5,296 nucleotides of DNA, taken from positions 1 to 5,296 of the forward strand of contig SKNK01000427.1 in NCBI GenBank assembly GCA_007120565.1. The letters are read 5' to 3'. Positions 1 to 5,296 of the stretch are shown here, one piece after another; the first letter of the stretch is position 1, and every line of letters starts with the position of its first letter. The position numbers and the translations under genes are program-made. This DNA is from Nitriliruptoraceae bacterium (GTDB taxonomy: Bacteria > Actinomycetota > Nitriliruptoria > Nitriliruptorales > Nitriliruptoraceae). The notes below the pieces were generated by a model that saw only the letters and a program-made list of their open reading frames with translations, had not been told where the DNA came from and did no database searches.

Positions 1-521
1 AAGAAGGGCAGCAGTTGCCGGGTCAGGCGCCCGAAGGGCACCGACCGCGGCATCAGGTAGTTCTCGTGGGTGCCGTAGGCGGCACCCTTGCCGTCGGTGT
101 TGTTCTTGTGGATGAGGACCCGACCGCCTTCCGGCAGCGTGTGTGCCGCCTGAGTTGCGGCGTCCTCGAGGATCCGCTCCCCCGCCTTGTCCCAGATCAC
201 CAGGTCTCGGGCGTTGGAGCACTCCGGTGAGGCGTACTCCGGGTGGGCGTGGTCGACGTAGAAGCGCGCACCGTTGGTCAACACCGTGTTCGCCAGCCCC
301 AGATCGTCGTCCGGGAACGGCTCGTGTGGGTCGGGATGCTCGTAACCGCGAGCGTCCCGCAGCGGATGTTCATCGGTGTGGTCCCACCGCACGTCACGAC
401 GGCCGCTCCCCCGGTAGGCGCCAACCACCAGCGAAGAGGCCACGACCGGGTTCACCTCGGCGCCACCGGTCACGGTGATCCCGTACTCGGTCTCGACACC
501 GACGAACTTCTTGCTGGCCAC
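1..521 (-). CDS. dop: Dop, Pup deamidase/depupylase (partial, C-terminus off the left edge)
   Basis: Dop uses ATP to deamidate the C-terminal Gln of Pup to Glu and to strip Pup from tagged proteins in the cytoplasm. The 173 complete residues visible carry the carboxylate-amine-ligase-like fold signature: VETEYG (Glu10, Glu12), NPVVASSLVV near 24-33, the YVDHAHPEYASPE block with the presumed catalytic Asp90, and NTDGKGAAYGTHENY near 141-155. Residues about 38-78 (WDHTDE, PLRDARG, DDDLGLAN) match the loop that Dop has and the related ligase PafA lacks, so Dop is preferred. The start is a GTG at 521-519, chosen because GAGAGG (534-529) lies 7 bases upstream and the family begins just before this Glu motif. 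The frame is open back to the arc stop codon and contains no ATG. It follows arc by 39 bases and is probably cotranscribed. The C-terminal half is outside the window. Confidence 0.95.
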   Translation of the reverse strand, partial: MASKKFVGVETEYGITVTGGAEVNPVVASSLVVGAYRGSGRRDVRWDHTDEHPLRDARGYEHPDPHEPFPDDDLGLANTVLTNGARFYVDHAHPEYASPECSNARDLVIWDKAGERILEDAATQAAHTLPEGGRVLIHKNNTDGKGAAYGTHENYLMPRSVPFGRLTRQLLPF

Positions 522-538
522 CCTGGGCCCTCTCGTCT

Positions 539-563
539 CGGGACGGGCTAGCGGGACGGGCTA
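539..563 (-). repeat. Short tandem repeat between arc and dop
   Basis: Read on the minus strand, TAGCCCGTCCCG occurs twice in tandem with a 13-base period (563-552 and 550-539). The first copy begins with the arc stop codon TAG, and the second ends just before the dop ribosome binding site. The 39-base gap is therefore mostly made of one duplicated unit. No hairpin terminator is seen, which fits readthrough from arc into dop. It may be a simple slippage duplication. Confidence 0.7.
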
Positions 564-2390
564 CAGGTACTGGCCCGGGCTCAGGTTGTCGATCGCCCGG
601 CCGCTGTGGTCATCCGAGCTGATCAGCGTCCGCACGTAGACGATCCGCTCACCCTTCTTCCCCGAGATGCGTGCCCAGTCGTCAGGGTTGGTCGTGTTCG
701 GAAGGTCCTCGTTCTCCCGGAACTCCTCGCGGATCGCGGTGACCAGATCCTGGGTGGTCAGGCCGCGCTCCCCGGTCTCGATGAACCGCTTGATCGCGAG
801 CTTCTTCGCCCGCGACACCACCGACTCGATCATCGCGCCCGAGTTGAAGTCCTTGAAGTACAGGACCTCCTTCTCGCTGTTGGCGTAGGTGACCTCGAGG
901 AACTCGTTGTCCTCGTCCTCGGCGTACATCTTCTGCACCGTCTCGGAGATCATCGAGGCGACGGCCCCGGTGACATCGCCGTGGCGGGCGACCTCGTCCG
1001 CGTGGACGGGAAGCCGATCGTGGAGGTAGATGCGGAAGATCTCTGCGGCGGCGAGCTCACCCGGCCGGTCGACCTTGATCTTCACGTCGAGCCGCCCGGG
1101 ACGCAGGATGGCCGGGTCGATCATGTCCTCACGGTTGGAGGCGCCGATCACCACCACGTCCTTCAAGGACTCGACCCCATCGATCTCCGCGAGCAGCTGG
1201 GGCACGATCGTGGTCTCGACGTCCGAGGAGACGCCGGACCCTCGGGTGCGGAACAGCGACTCCATCTCGTCGAAGAAGACGATCACGGGGAAGCCCTCGG
1301 CGGACTTCTCCCGGGCACGCTGGAAGATCAACCGGATCTGGCGCTCGGTCTCCCCGACGTACTTGTTGAGCAGCTCTGGGCCCTTGACGTTGAGGAAGTA
1401 ACTCTTGACGTCGGTACGGCCCGTCTTGTCCTGGACGCGTTGCGCGAGCGAGTTGGCGACCGCCTTGGCGATCATCGTCTTGCCGCACCCGGGTGGGCCG
1501 TACAGCAGGATGCCCTTCGGTGGACGCAGCTCGTGCTCGACGAACAGGTCGGCGTGCAGGTACGGAAGCTCGACCGCGTCGCGGATCGCCTCGACCTGAT
1601 CCTTGAGCCCACCGATCTGCTCGTAGGTGATGTCTGGCACCTCCTCGAGCACGAGCTGTTCGACATCAGCCTTGGGGATCCGCTCGGTCGCGGTGTTGGC
1701 GCGTACGTCGACCAGGACCGCGTCGCCGGCCTTCAGGGGCAGGTCGCGAAGGGGCTCCGCGAGGTGGACGATGCGCTCGTCATCGGTCTGCCCGAGGACC
1801 AGCGCCCGCCCATCGCCGAGCATCTCGGCGATGGTCATCAGCTCACCACGGTCCTGGAACCCACCGACGGCCACGATGTTCATGGACTCGTTGAGCCGGA
1901 CCTCCTGGCCGGGCTGCAGCTCGTCGAGGGCGATGTCCGGTCCCAACGTCACCTCCAGCTTGCGCCCGGCGACGATCACCGTGACGGTCTCGCCGTCCTC
2001 GGATGCCGACAGGAAGGTGCCGTAACTCTGTGGTGGCGCAGCCAGACGCTCGGCTTCCTCACGCAGCGCCGCCAGTTGGTCTCGCGCGCTCTGGAGGGTC
2101 CCGGCGAGCTTCTCGTTCTGGCCGTGGGCCGCCTGCAGCTGGCTCTTGGTCTCGAGCAGCCGCTCCTCGAGGATGCGGATGCGGGCCGGTGCGCCTTCGA
2201 GGCGTCGGCGGAGGAGCTCGACCTCCTCGCGCAGCACCTTGAGTTCTGCGGCCAGCTCGTCGGGGTCCCCGGGATCCGCGTCGTAGCTGACCGGGGTGAC
2301 CTCGGTCTCTTCGGTGAACCCCTCGAAGCCCTCCGGATCGTCGTCCTGAGGGTCACGTCGCTGGGGTGTCCTGGGGTTGTCGTGCACCAC
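561..2390 (-). CDS. arc: ARC/Mpa, proteasome-associated AAA+ ATPase
   Basis: This is the hexameric unfoldase that binds pupylated proteins and threads them into the 20S proteasome. From the GTG start it is 609 residues, a usual length for Mpa. In order it has an acidic N-terminal stretch (about 14-45), a coiled coil that binds Pup in the family (about 43-118), a double OB-fold interdomain (about 125-245), and an AAA+ module. The AAA+ module shows Walker A GPPGCGKT (298-305), pore loop KYVGE (343-347), Walker B VIVFFDE (369-375), sensor-1 Asn419 and Arg430/Arg433 of LRPGR. The protein ends in GQYL, the tail that docks on the 20S ring. The GTG at 2390 is preferred because GGGGAGGAG (2405-2397) sits ideally upstream. 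An in-frame ATG at 2417 would give 618 residues but lacks a binding site and lies inside an inverted repeat. A still earlier start at 2483 would precede the likely promoter elements. Confidence 0.97.
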   Translation of the reverse strand: MVHDNPRTPQRRDPQDDDPEGFEGFTEETEVTPVSYDADPGDPDELAAELKVLREEVELLRRRLEGAPARIRILEERLLETKSQLQAAHGQNEKLAGTLQSARDQLAALREEAERLAAPPQSYGTFLSASEDGETVTVIVAGRKLEVTLGPDIALDELQPGQEVRLNESMNIVAVGGFQDRGELMTIAEMLGDGRALVLGQTDDERIVHLAEPLRDLPLKAGDAVLVDVRANTATERIPKADVEQLVLEEVPDITYEQIGGLKDQVEAIRDAVELPYLHADLFVEHELRPPKGILLYGPPGCGKTMIAKAVANSLAQRVQDKTGRTDVKSYFLNVKGPELLNKYVGETERQIRLIFQRAREKSAEGFPVIVFFDEMESLFRTRGSGVSSDVETTIVPQLLAEIDGVESLKDVVVIGASNREDMIDPAILRPGRLDVKIKVDRPGELAAAEIFRIYLHDRLPVHADEVARHGDVTGAVASMISETVQKMYAEDEDNEFLEVTYANSEKEVLYFKDFNSGAMIESVVSRAKKLAIKRFIETGERGLTTQDLVTAIREEFRENEDLPNTTNPDDWARISGKKGERIVYVRTLISSDDHSGRAIDNLSPGQYL

Positions 2391-2396
2391 CCTGGG

Positions 2397-2405
2397 CTCC
2401 TCCCC
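2397..2405 (-). promoter_or_regulatory. Ribosome binding site that decides the arc start
   Basis: The minus strand reads GGGGAGGAG here. The GGAGG core (2403-2399) is 8 bases from the GTG at 2390-2388. No comparable purine-rich site precedes the upstream in-frame ATG at 2417, so this site favours the shorter 609-residue ARC. A second GTG follows directly at 2387-2385 and could serve as an alternative first codon. Confidence 0.75.
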
Positions 2406-2420
2406 TCGATGCGTCATCGA
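2406..2420 (-). promoter_or_regulatory. Perfect inverted repeat directly before the arc ribosome binding site
   Basis: TCGATG-ACG-CATCGA on the minus strand is a perfect 6-base inverted repeat with a 3-base centre, ending at the base next to the purine-rich ribosome binding site. It could be a DNA operator just downstream of the candidate promoter or a small hairpin in the mRNA leader. An overlapping alternative pairing, GCGTC-GAT-GACGC (2423-2411), exists. The symmetry is seen directly; the regulatory role is inferred. Confidence 0.45.
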
Positions 2421-2430
2421 CGCGCTGACG

Positions 2431-2458
2431 AGCGTACAGCACCCTCCCAGCACCTCAA
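2431..2458 (-). promoter_or_regulatory. Candidate sigma-70-type promoter of arc
   Basis: The minus strand has TTGAGG (2458-2453) and TACGCT (2436-2431) separated by 16 bases. They resemble the actinobacterial TTGACN and TANNNT boxes. Transcription would begin near 2424-2426, giving a leader of about 35 bases that contains the inverted repeat and the arc ribosome binding site. It lies in the only gap of more than 100 bases in the window (2391-2516). No transcription data are available, and such short matches can occur by chance. Confidence 0.4.
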
Positions 2459-2516
2459 CGGCAGCCCGTACGCCACCGTGCACGACCCCGTGGCTCGATG
2501 TCCGAGCTCCGGCGGT

Positions 2517-3494
2517 TCACCCCTCGGTGCCCTCGGCTGCGGCCGGAGCGGAAGCCCGGGCGGAGGCGTTCCAATCGATCCGCCCACCCGTGTCGGCCTT
2601 ACGCCGAGGGGGTGGCGGTCCTCCCTCCTCACGGCTCGGCACCCGACGTGCGGTGGTGAGGAACGCGGTGTGAGCGACCATCCGATGAGCGGGCCTGACC
2701 GCCAACCCGTCCAGATCCCAGGGACGCACCAACGTCTCGGTGGTGCGCACGCTGGTGAACCGGCCATCGTCCCACAACGTCTGATCGAAGCGCATGACCT
2801 GGGGAACGGTCGGGGTGTACGCCAGCACGATGCCACCTGGAGACAGGGCTTCGGCGGCGGCTGGCACCGCCGTCCACGGCTCGAGTAGATCGAGGATCAC
2901 CCGGTGGGCAGAGCGCTCTGCGAGCCCTTCGGTCACGTCGCCAACCACCAACTCCCAGTTGTCCGGGTGCGCGCCGAGGAACCGCGTGACGTTGCGCTCT
3001 GCGACGGCCGCATGGTCCTCGCGCCACTCGAAGGACACGACCCGCCCGGTCGGTCCGACGGCGGCGAGCAGCGCCAGGGTCAAGGCGCCCGAACCCGCGC
3101 CCGCCTCCACCACGGTGCAGCCGGGGCGCACGTCGGCGCCCGAGACGATCATCGCCTGGTCCTTGGTGTAGATGACCTGCGCGCCCCGTTTCATCTTCAA
3201 CACGAAGTCCTCGCGCGTTGGTCGCAGGACCGAGACCTCCATGTTGCGGTTGGTCCGGACCACCGTGCCCTCGACCACGCCGATCAACGCCTCGTGAGGG
3301 ACGAGCCCGGCGTGGCTGTGCCACTCCCCTCCTGCTTCGAGAGTCACGAGGTACCGACGCTGCTTGCGGTCGGTCAGCACGACCAGTTCGCCCTCAGCCA
3401 GCGGGGCGTCGGTGCCCGGAAGCACCGGCCCCGTCGCGCGGCGGGTACCGACCGTGTCGTTCGCGCCAGCGGCGTCGTTCGTGGCTTCGGTCAT
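2517..3494 (-). CDS. trmI: TrmI, tRNA (adenine-58-N1)-methyltransferase
   Basis: It uses S-adenosylmethionine to methylate N1 of adenine 58 in the tRNA T-loop. The 325-residue product has an N-terminal beta-rich domain (about 30-110) with FVLKMKRGAQVIYTKD (97-112), typical of the family. A Rossmann-fold methyltransferase domain follows: the SAM-binding motif VEAGAGSGALT (129-139), acidic Glu156 after the next strand, and LDLLEPW (201-207), whose Asp202 matches the family's active-site Asp. MVAHTAFL (272-279) is characteristic of actinobacterial members such as Rv2118c. The ATG at 3494-3492 overlaps the ttuA stop as ATGA, implying translational coupling; an in-frame codon at 3563 would give a long overlap and is less likely. 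The last 40 or so residues are Pro/Ala/Arg-rich and probably disordered. Its position just before arc matches the conserved actinobacterial neighbourhood, though here without the extra genes that separate them in Mycobacterium tuberculosis. Confidence 0.93.
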   Translation of the reverse strand: MTEATNDAAGANDTVGTRRATGPVLPGTDAPLAEGELVVLTDRKQRRYLVTLEAGGEWHSHAGLVPHEALIGVVEGTVVRTNRNMEVSVLRPTREDFVLKMKRGAQVIYTKDQAMIVSGADVRPGCTVVEAGAGSGALTLALLAAVGPTGRVVSFEWREDHAAVAERNVTRFLGAHPDNWELVVGDVTEGLAERSAHRVILDLLEPWTAVPAAAEALSPGGIVLAYTPTVPQVMRFDQTLWDDGRFTSVRTTETLVRPWDLDGLAVRPAHRMVAHTAFLTTARRVPSREEGGPPPPRRKADTGGRIDWNASARASAPAAAEGTEG

Positions 3495-4645
3495 ACGGCC
3501 GTCCGATCGCCCAGGAGGGGAAGTACCTGCAGGATCCGTTCGCGCTGGCGGCAGAACGCGCACACCTCAGTGACGGTCGGCATGCCACAGTCTCGGCAGG
3601 CGACCACCTCGACGTCGTCGTCCTGTTCGGCCGGGGCGATACGTGCCTGACGGTCCAGGAACCCGAAGAGCAGTTGCGCCTTCACCCCGGGCGATCCCGC
3701 TTCGATCAGGTCCAGAGCCGCCTTGAGCTCGTGACCGCTGTTGCCGGCGACCAGGGGGCACTCTTCGACCACGTAGTCGATCCCACGCACGACGCAGTAG
3801 GCGGCCATCTCCCGCTCCGAGAGCCGGTAGACCGGCTTGCACTTGCGGGCCTGCATCCCCGGCTCGCCCGAGAGCACGGGACCCTGACGAGCCAGGAAGT
3901 CATCATGCCAGCGCAGCAGGTTGCCTAGGAGCGTGGCGGCCTCGTCGTCGAGGTTGTGCCCCGTGAGCAGCACGTCGTAGCCGTGTTCGACCGCCACTCG
4001 GTTGAACACGTAGCGCTTGGACAGGCCACAGACGCCGCAGGTGGATCGGCCGGCGGCGCTCGCACCCGAGGGGGTCGTGTAGCCGTAGGTCTCCGCGAGG
4101 TCGACGACGTGCAGGTGCGCCCCCCGCTGCTGCGCGAAGATCTCGCACACCTGTTGGCTGCGCGACGAGTAGCCCCCGATACCCAGCCCGACGTAGAGCC
4201 CGTCGACGTCGTAGCCCATCTCGAGCAAGGCATCCCAGAGCGCCAGCGAGTCCTTGCCACCCGAGACGGCGACCAGCAGGCGATCGCGGTAACGGAACAT
4301 CCGTTCCCCGTGTGCCAGGCCGTGGCCGTGGTCGATGGCCTTGCGGATCTGGTTCTGGACGTGATCGACGAAGTGCTCCGCACACCAGGCGGCACGGTGG
4401 CGAGGCTCCTCGATGACCGGGGGCTTACGGCAGACGAGGCAGCCCGACGCCGCACCTCCCGAGATCACCGGCCGCACCTCCACCTCGGCGTCATCGGGGA
4501 GTTCGTGGTCGGCGGTGACCAGTTGCCCATCGTGGATGACCAGCGCCGTGTGCTCCGGCACGTCCAGCCGCGCCAGCACCTCGGCGACGGTCAGCGGGCC
4601 GTCGAGGTGGTGGGTTGCTTCGGGATTACGTGTGCGCACGATCAC
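3491..4645 (-). CDS. ttuA: Ubiquitin-like (TtuB/ThiS-type) domain fused to TtuA-type tRNA 2-thiolation enzyme
   Basis: The 384-residue product joins two parts. Residues 1-64 look like a ThiS/MoaD/TtuB beta-grasp sulfur carrier: short strand, acidic turn, helix TVAEVLARL, strand ALVIHDG, then VEVRPVISGG ending in Gly63-Gly64. Residues 65-384 match TtuA/Ncs6-family adenylating thiolases, which replace a tRNA uridine oxygen with sulfur. Visible motifs are an N-terminal zinc site (Cys69, Cys72, Cys88, His91), PP-loop SGGKDS (128-133), Cys203 and Cys206 plus Cys296 spaced like the three iron-sulfur ligands of Thermus TtuA (130, 133, 222), TGHNLDDEAAT (228-238), and a C-terminal zinc site (Cys350, 353, 362, 365). 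All key residues are present. The extra length over Thermus TtuA, roughly 60-70 residues, equals the added domain. The start is GTG at 4645-4643 with AGGAG (4660-4656) 10 bases upstream. The exact tRNA position modified is inferred, not shown. Confidence 0.9.
   Translation of the reverse strand: MIVRTRNPEATHHLDGPLTVAEVLARLDVPEHTALVIHDGQLVTADHELPDDAEVEVRPVISGGAASGCLVCRKPPVIEEPRHRAAWCAEHFVDHVQNQIRKAIDHGHGLAHGERMFRYRDRLLVAVSGGKDSLALWDALLEMGYDVDGLYVGLGIGGYSSRSQQVCEIFAQQRGAHLHVVDLAETYGYTTPSGASAAGRSTCGVCGLSKRYVFNRVAVEHGYDVLLTGHNLDDEAATLLGNLLRWHDDFLARQGPVLSGEPGMQARKCKPVYRLSEREMAAYCVVRGIDYVVEECPLVAGNSGHELKAALDLIEAGSPGVKAQLLFGFLDRQARIAPAEQDDDVEVVACRDCGMPTVTEVCAFCRQRERILQVLPLLGDRTAV
4454..4645 (-). other. 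Beta-grasp ubiquitin-like domain at the N-terminus of the TtuA fusion
   Basis: This stretch encodes residues 1-64 of the fusion and ends at the Gly-Gly pair (codons 4459-4454, GGA GGT). In free sulfur carriers this pair is the C-terminus that becomes a thiocarboxylate. Here it is followed by AASGC and the first zinc Cys, so it is internal and could carry sulfur only if the chain is cut after Gly64. There is no stop codon or frameshift between the two parts in this sequence. Confidence 0.82.
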
Positions 4646-4668
4646 CGGGAGCTTGCTCCTCGTGTGTA

Positions 4669-4694
4669 GCAGGCAGGATCTGTCGCAGGCAGGA
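4669..4694. repeat. Ten-base direct repeat upstream of ttuA
   Basis: GCAGGCAGGA occurs at 4669-4678 and 4685-4694 on the plus strand, a 16-base period, within the 58-base gap between the GH65 gene and ttuA. It lies just upstream of the ttuA ribosome binding site (4660-4656). No clear promoter or terminator is seen in this gap, so the repeat may be a protein-binding site or a chance duplication. Confidence 0.55.
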
Positions 4695-4703
4695 GCACGA
4701 CGA

Positions 4704-5296
4704 TCAGCGGTTGGCGGGCCCGATACTGGCCGGATCCTCGACGTCGTTGCCCACCTCGGCAGCTTCCGCGTCCAGGGTGCTGGGACCCGACGGTGCGGAG
4801 AAGCTCACGGCTTCCCCCGGTTCGAGGGTCACCTCACGACCACGGATCGTAACGACCAGCGACTCTCCTTCGGTCACCTCGAAGACCTCTTCCTGGTGGC
4901 TGAGTGAGACGCGCAGCTGTCGTCCATGGAACCGTAGCCCGAACGCCAGCCGCTGCCAGGGGCTCGGCAGACGAGGTTCGAACCTCAGGTGGCCGTCGAA
5001 GTCGCTCAGGCCGCCGAAGCCGTAGATCAGCGCCATCCACACGCCACCGGTGGACGCGATGTGGACCCCGTCGACGACGTTGCCGGCCACGTCGGCCAGG
5101 TCCATCAACAGGGCGTACTGGAAGTACTCGAGGGCCTTGTCCTCGTACCCGATCTCGGCGGCGAGGATCGACTGCACACAGGCGGACAGGGAGGAGTCAC
5201 CGGTGGTCAGCGGGTCGTAGTAGTCGAAGTTGCGTCGCTTCTGCTCCAGGGAGAACTGGTCGCCGAGCAGGACCATCGCCAGTACCACGTCCGCCT
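4704..5296 (-). CDS. Glycoside hydrolase family 65 protein, C-terminal part (start off the right edge)
   Basis: GH65 enzymes mostly split alpha-glucosides such as trehalose, maltose or kojibiose with phosphate, releasing beta-glucose 1-phosphate; some hydrolyse instead. About 196 C-terminal residues are visible. They begin ADVVLAMVLLGDQFS, the family's helix in the (alpha/alpha)6 barrel, followed by YYDPLTTGDSSLS, YALLMDLADVAGN and DGVHIASTGGVWMALIYGFGG, the conserved end of the barrel. A C-terminal beta-sandwich follows (GHLRFEPRLPSPWQRLAFGLRFHGRQLRV onward, described here by its ends at about 4989-4903), then a short acidic tail. The catalytic acid lies upstream, off the window, so substrate and phosphorylase-versus-hydrolase activity cannot be decided. 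The frame stays open to the right edge; the GTG at 5288 is internal to the barrel, not a start. It runs in the same direction as ttuA, 58 bases away, but has no obvious functional link to the tRNA or proteasome genes. Confidence 0.9.
   Translation of the reverse strand, partial: ADVVLAMVLLGDQFSLEQKRRNFDYYDPLTTGDSSLSACVQSILAAEIGYEDKALEYFQYALLMDLADVAGNVVDGVHIASTGGVWMALIYGFGGLSDFDGHLRFEPRLPSPWQRLAFGLRFHGRQLRVSLSHQEEVFEVTEGESLVVTIRGREVTLEPGEAVSFSAPSGPSTLDAEAAEVGNDVEDPASIGPANR

Noticed and set aside
15..551. Plus-strand open frames over the left end of the window
   Set aside because: The minus strand encodes Dop through this whole stretch with conserved motifs; the plus-strand products are Arg/Pro-rich or unrecognisable shadows.
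2466..2512. Possible terminator hairpin between trmI and arc
   Set aside because: Only a weak CACG-GGGT-CGTG pairing is visible, without a long stem or a T-run, so no terminator is called.
606..2888. A 760-codon open frame on the plus strand opposite arc and part of trmI
   Set aside because: It mirrors ARC codons in the opposite frame and shows no recognisable domain. Its product is full of repetitive Leu/Asp/Val/Gly, as expected for the antisense of a GC-rich gene. The ARC reading is unmistakable.
3218..4669. Long plus-strand open frames opposite trmI and ttuA (3218-3928, 3956-4669)
   Set aside because: They lie antisense to genes with complete catalytic motifs and have no family signature; long antisense frames are common at this GC content.
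1..5296. A pup gene, CRISPR array, tRNA gene or mobile element
   Set aside because: No short frame ending in the Gly-Gly-Gln/Glu of Pup, no regularly spaced repeats, no tRNA cloverleaf and no transposase or terminal repeats were found. Pup is expected past the left edge, after dop.

Overview
The window comes from a high-GC bacterium, almost certainly an actinomycete (Actinomycetota). The base composition is strongly GC-biased with GC-rich third codon positions and frequent GTG starts. It also carries the Pup-proteasome genes arc/mpa and dop next to trmI, an order typical of actinobacteria. The class cannot be fixed from the sequence. The TtuA-type thiolase with a built-in ubiquitin-like domain points away from Mycobacterium, perhaps to a deep-branching lineage, but that is inference.

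All five genes lie on the minus strand, so the order of transcription runs from right to left. (1) 5296-4704 is the C-terminal end of a GH65 family glycoside phosphorylase or hydrolase; its start is off the right edge. (2) 4645-3491 is a 384-residue fusion of a ThiS/MoaD/TtuB-like beta-grasp domain, ending in Gly-Gly, with a TtuA-type tRNA 2-thiolation enzyme. (3) 3494-2517 is trmI, the tRNA m1A58 methyltransferase, joined to the previous gene by a 4-base ATGA overlap. (4) 2390-561 is arc (mpa), the proteasome-associated AAA+ ATPase, with a C-terminal GQYL tail. (5) 521-1 is dop, the Pup deamidase/depupylase, cut by the left edge. The noncoding gaps are short: 58, 126 and 39 bases. The 126-base gap before arc holds a candidate promoter, a perfect inverted repeat and a strong ribosome binding site.

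Two functional modules meet here. The first is a tRNA T-loop module: 2-thiolation (TtuA type, position 54 in Thermus) and m1A58 methylation (TrmI) modify neighbouring T-loop bases, and the genes are translationally coupled. The second is the Pup-proteasome module: Dop prepares or removes Pup, and ARC unfolds pupylated proteins and feeds them to the 20S core. Pup, the 20S subunits and PafA are expected beyond the left edge but are not visible. The most notable observation is the ubiquitin-like sulfur carrier domain fused in front of TtuA, two genes from the Pup machinery.
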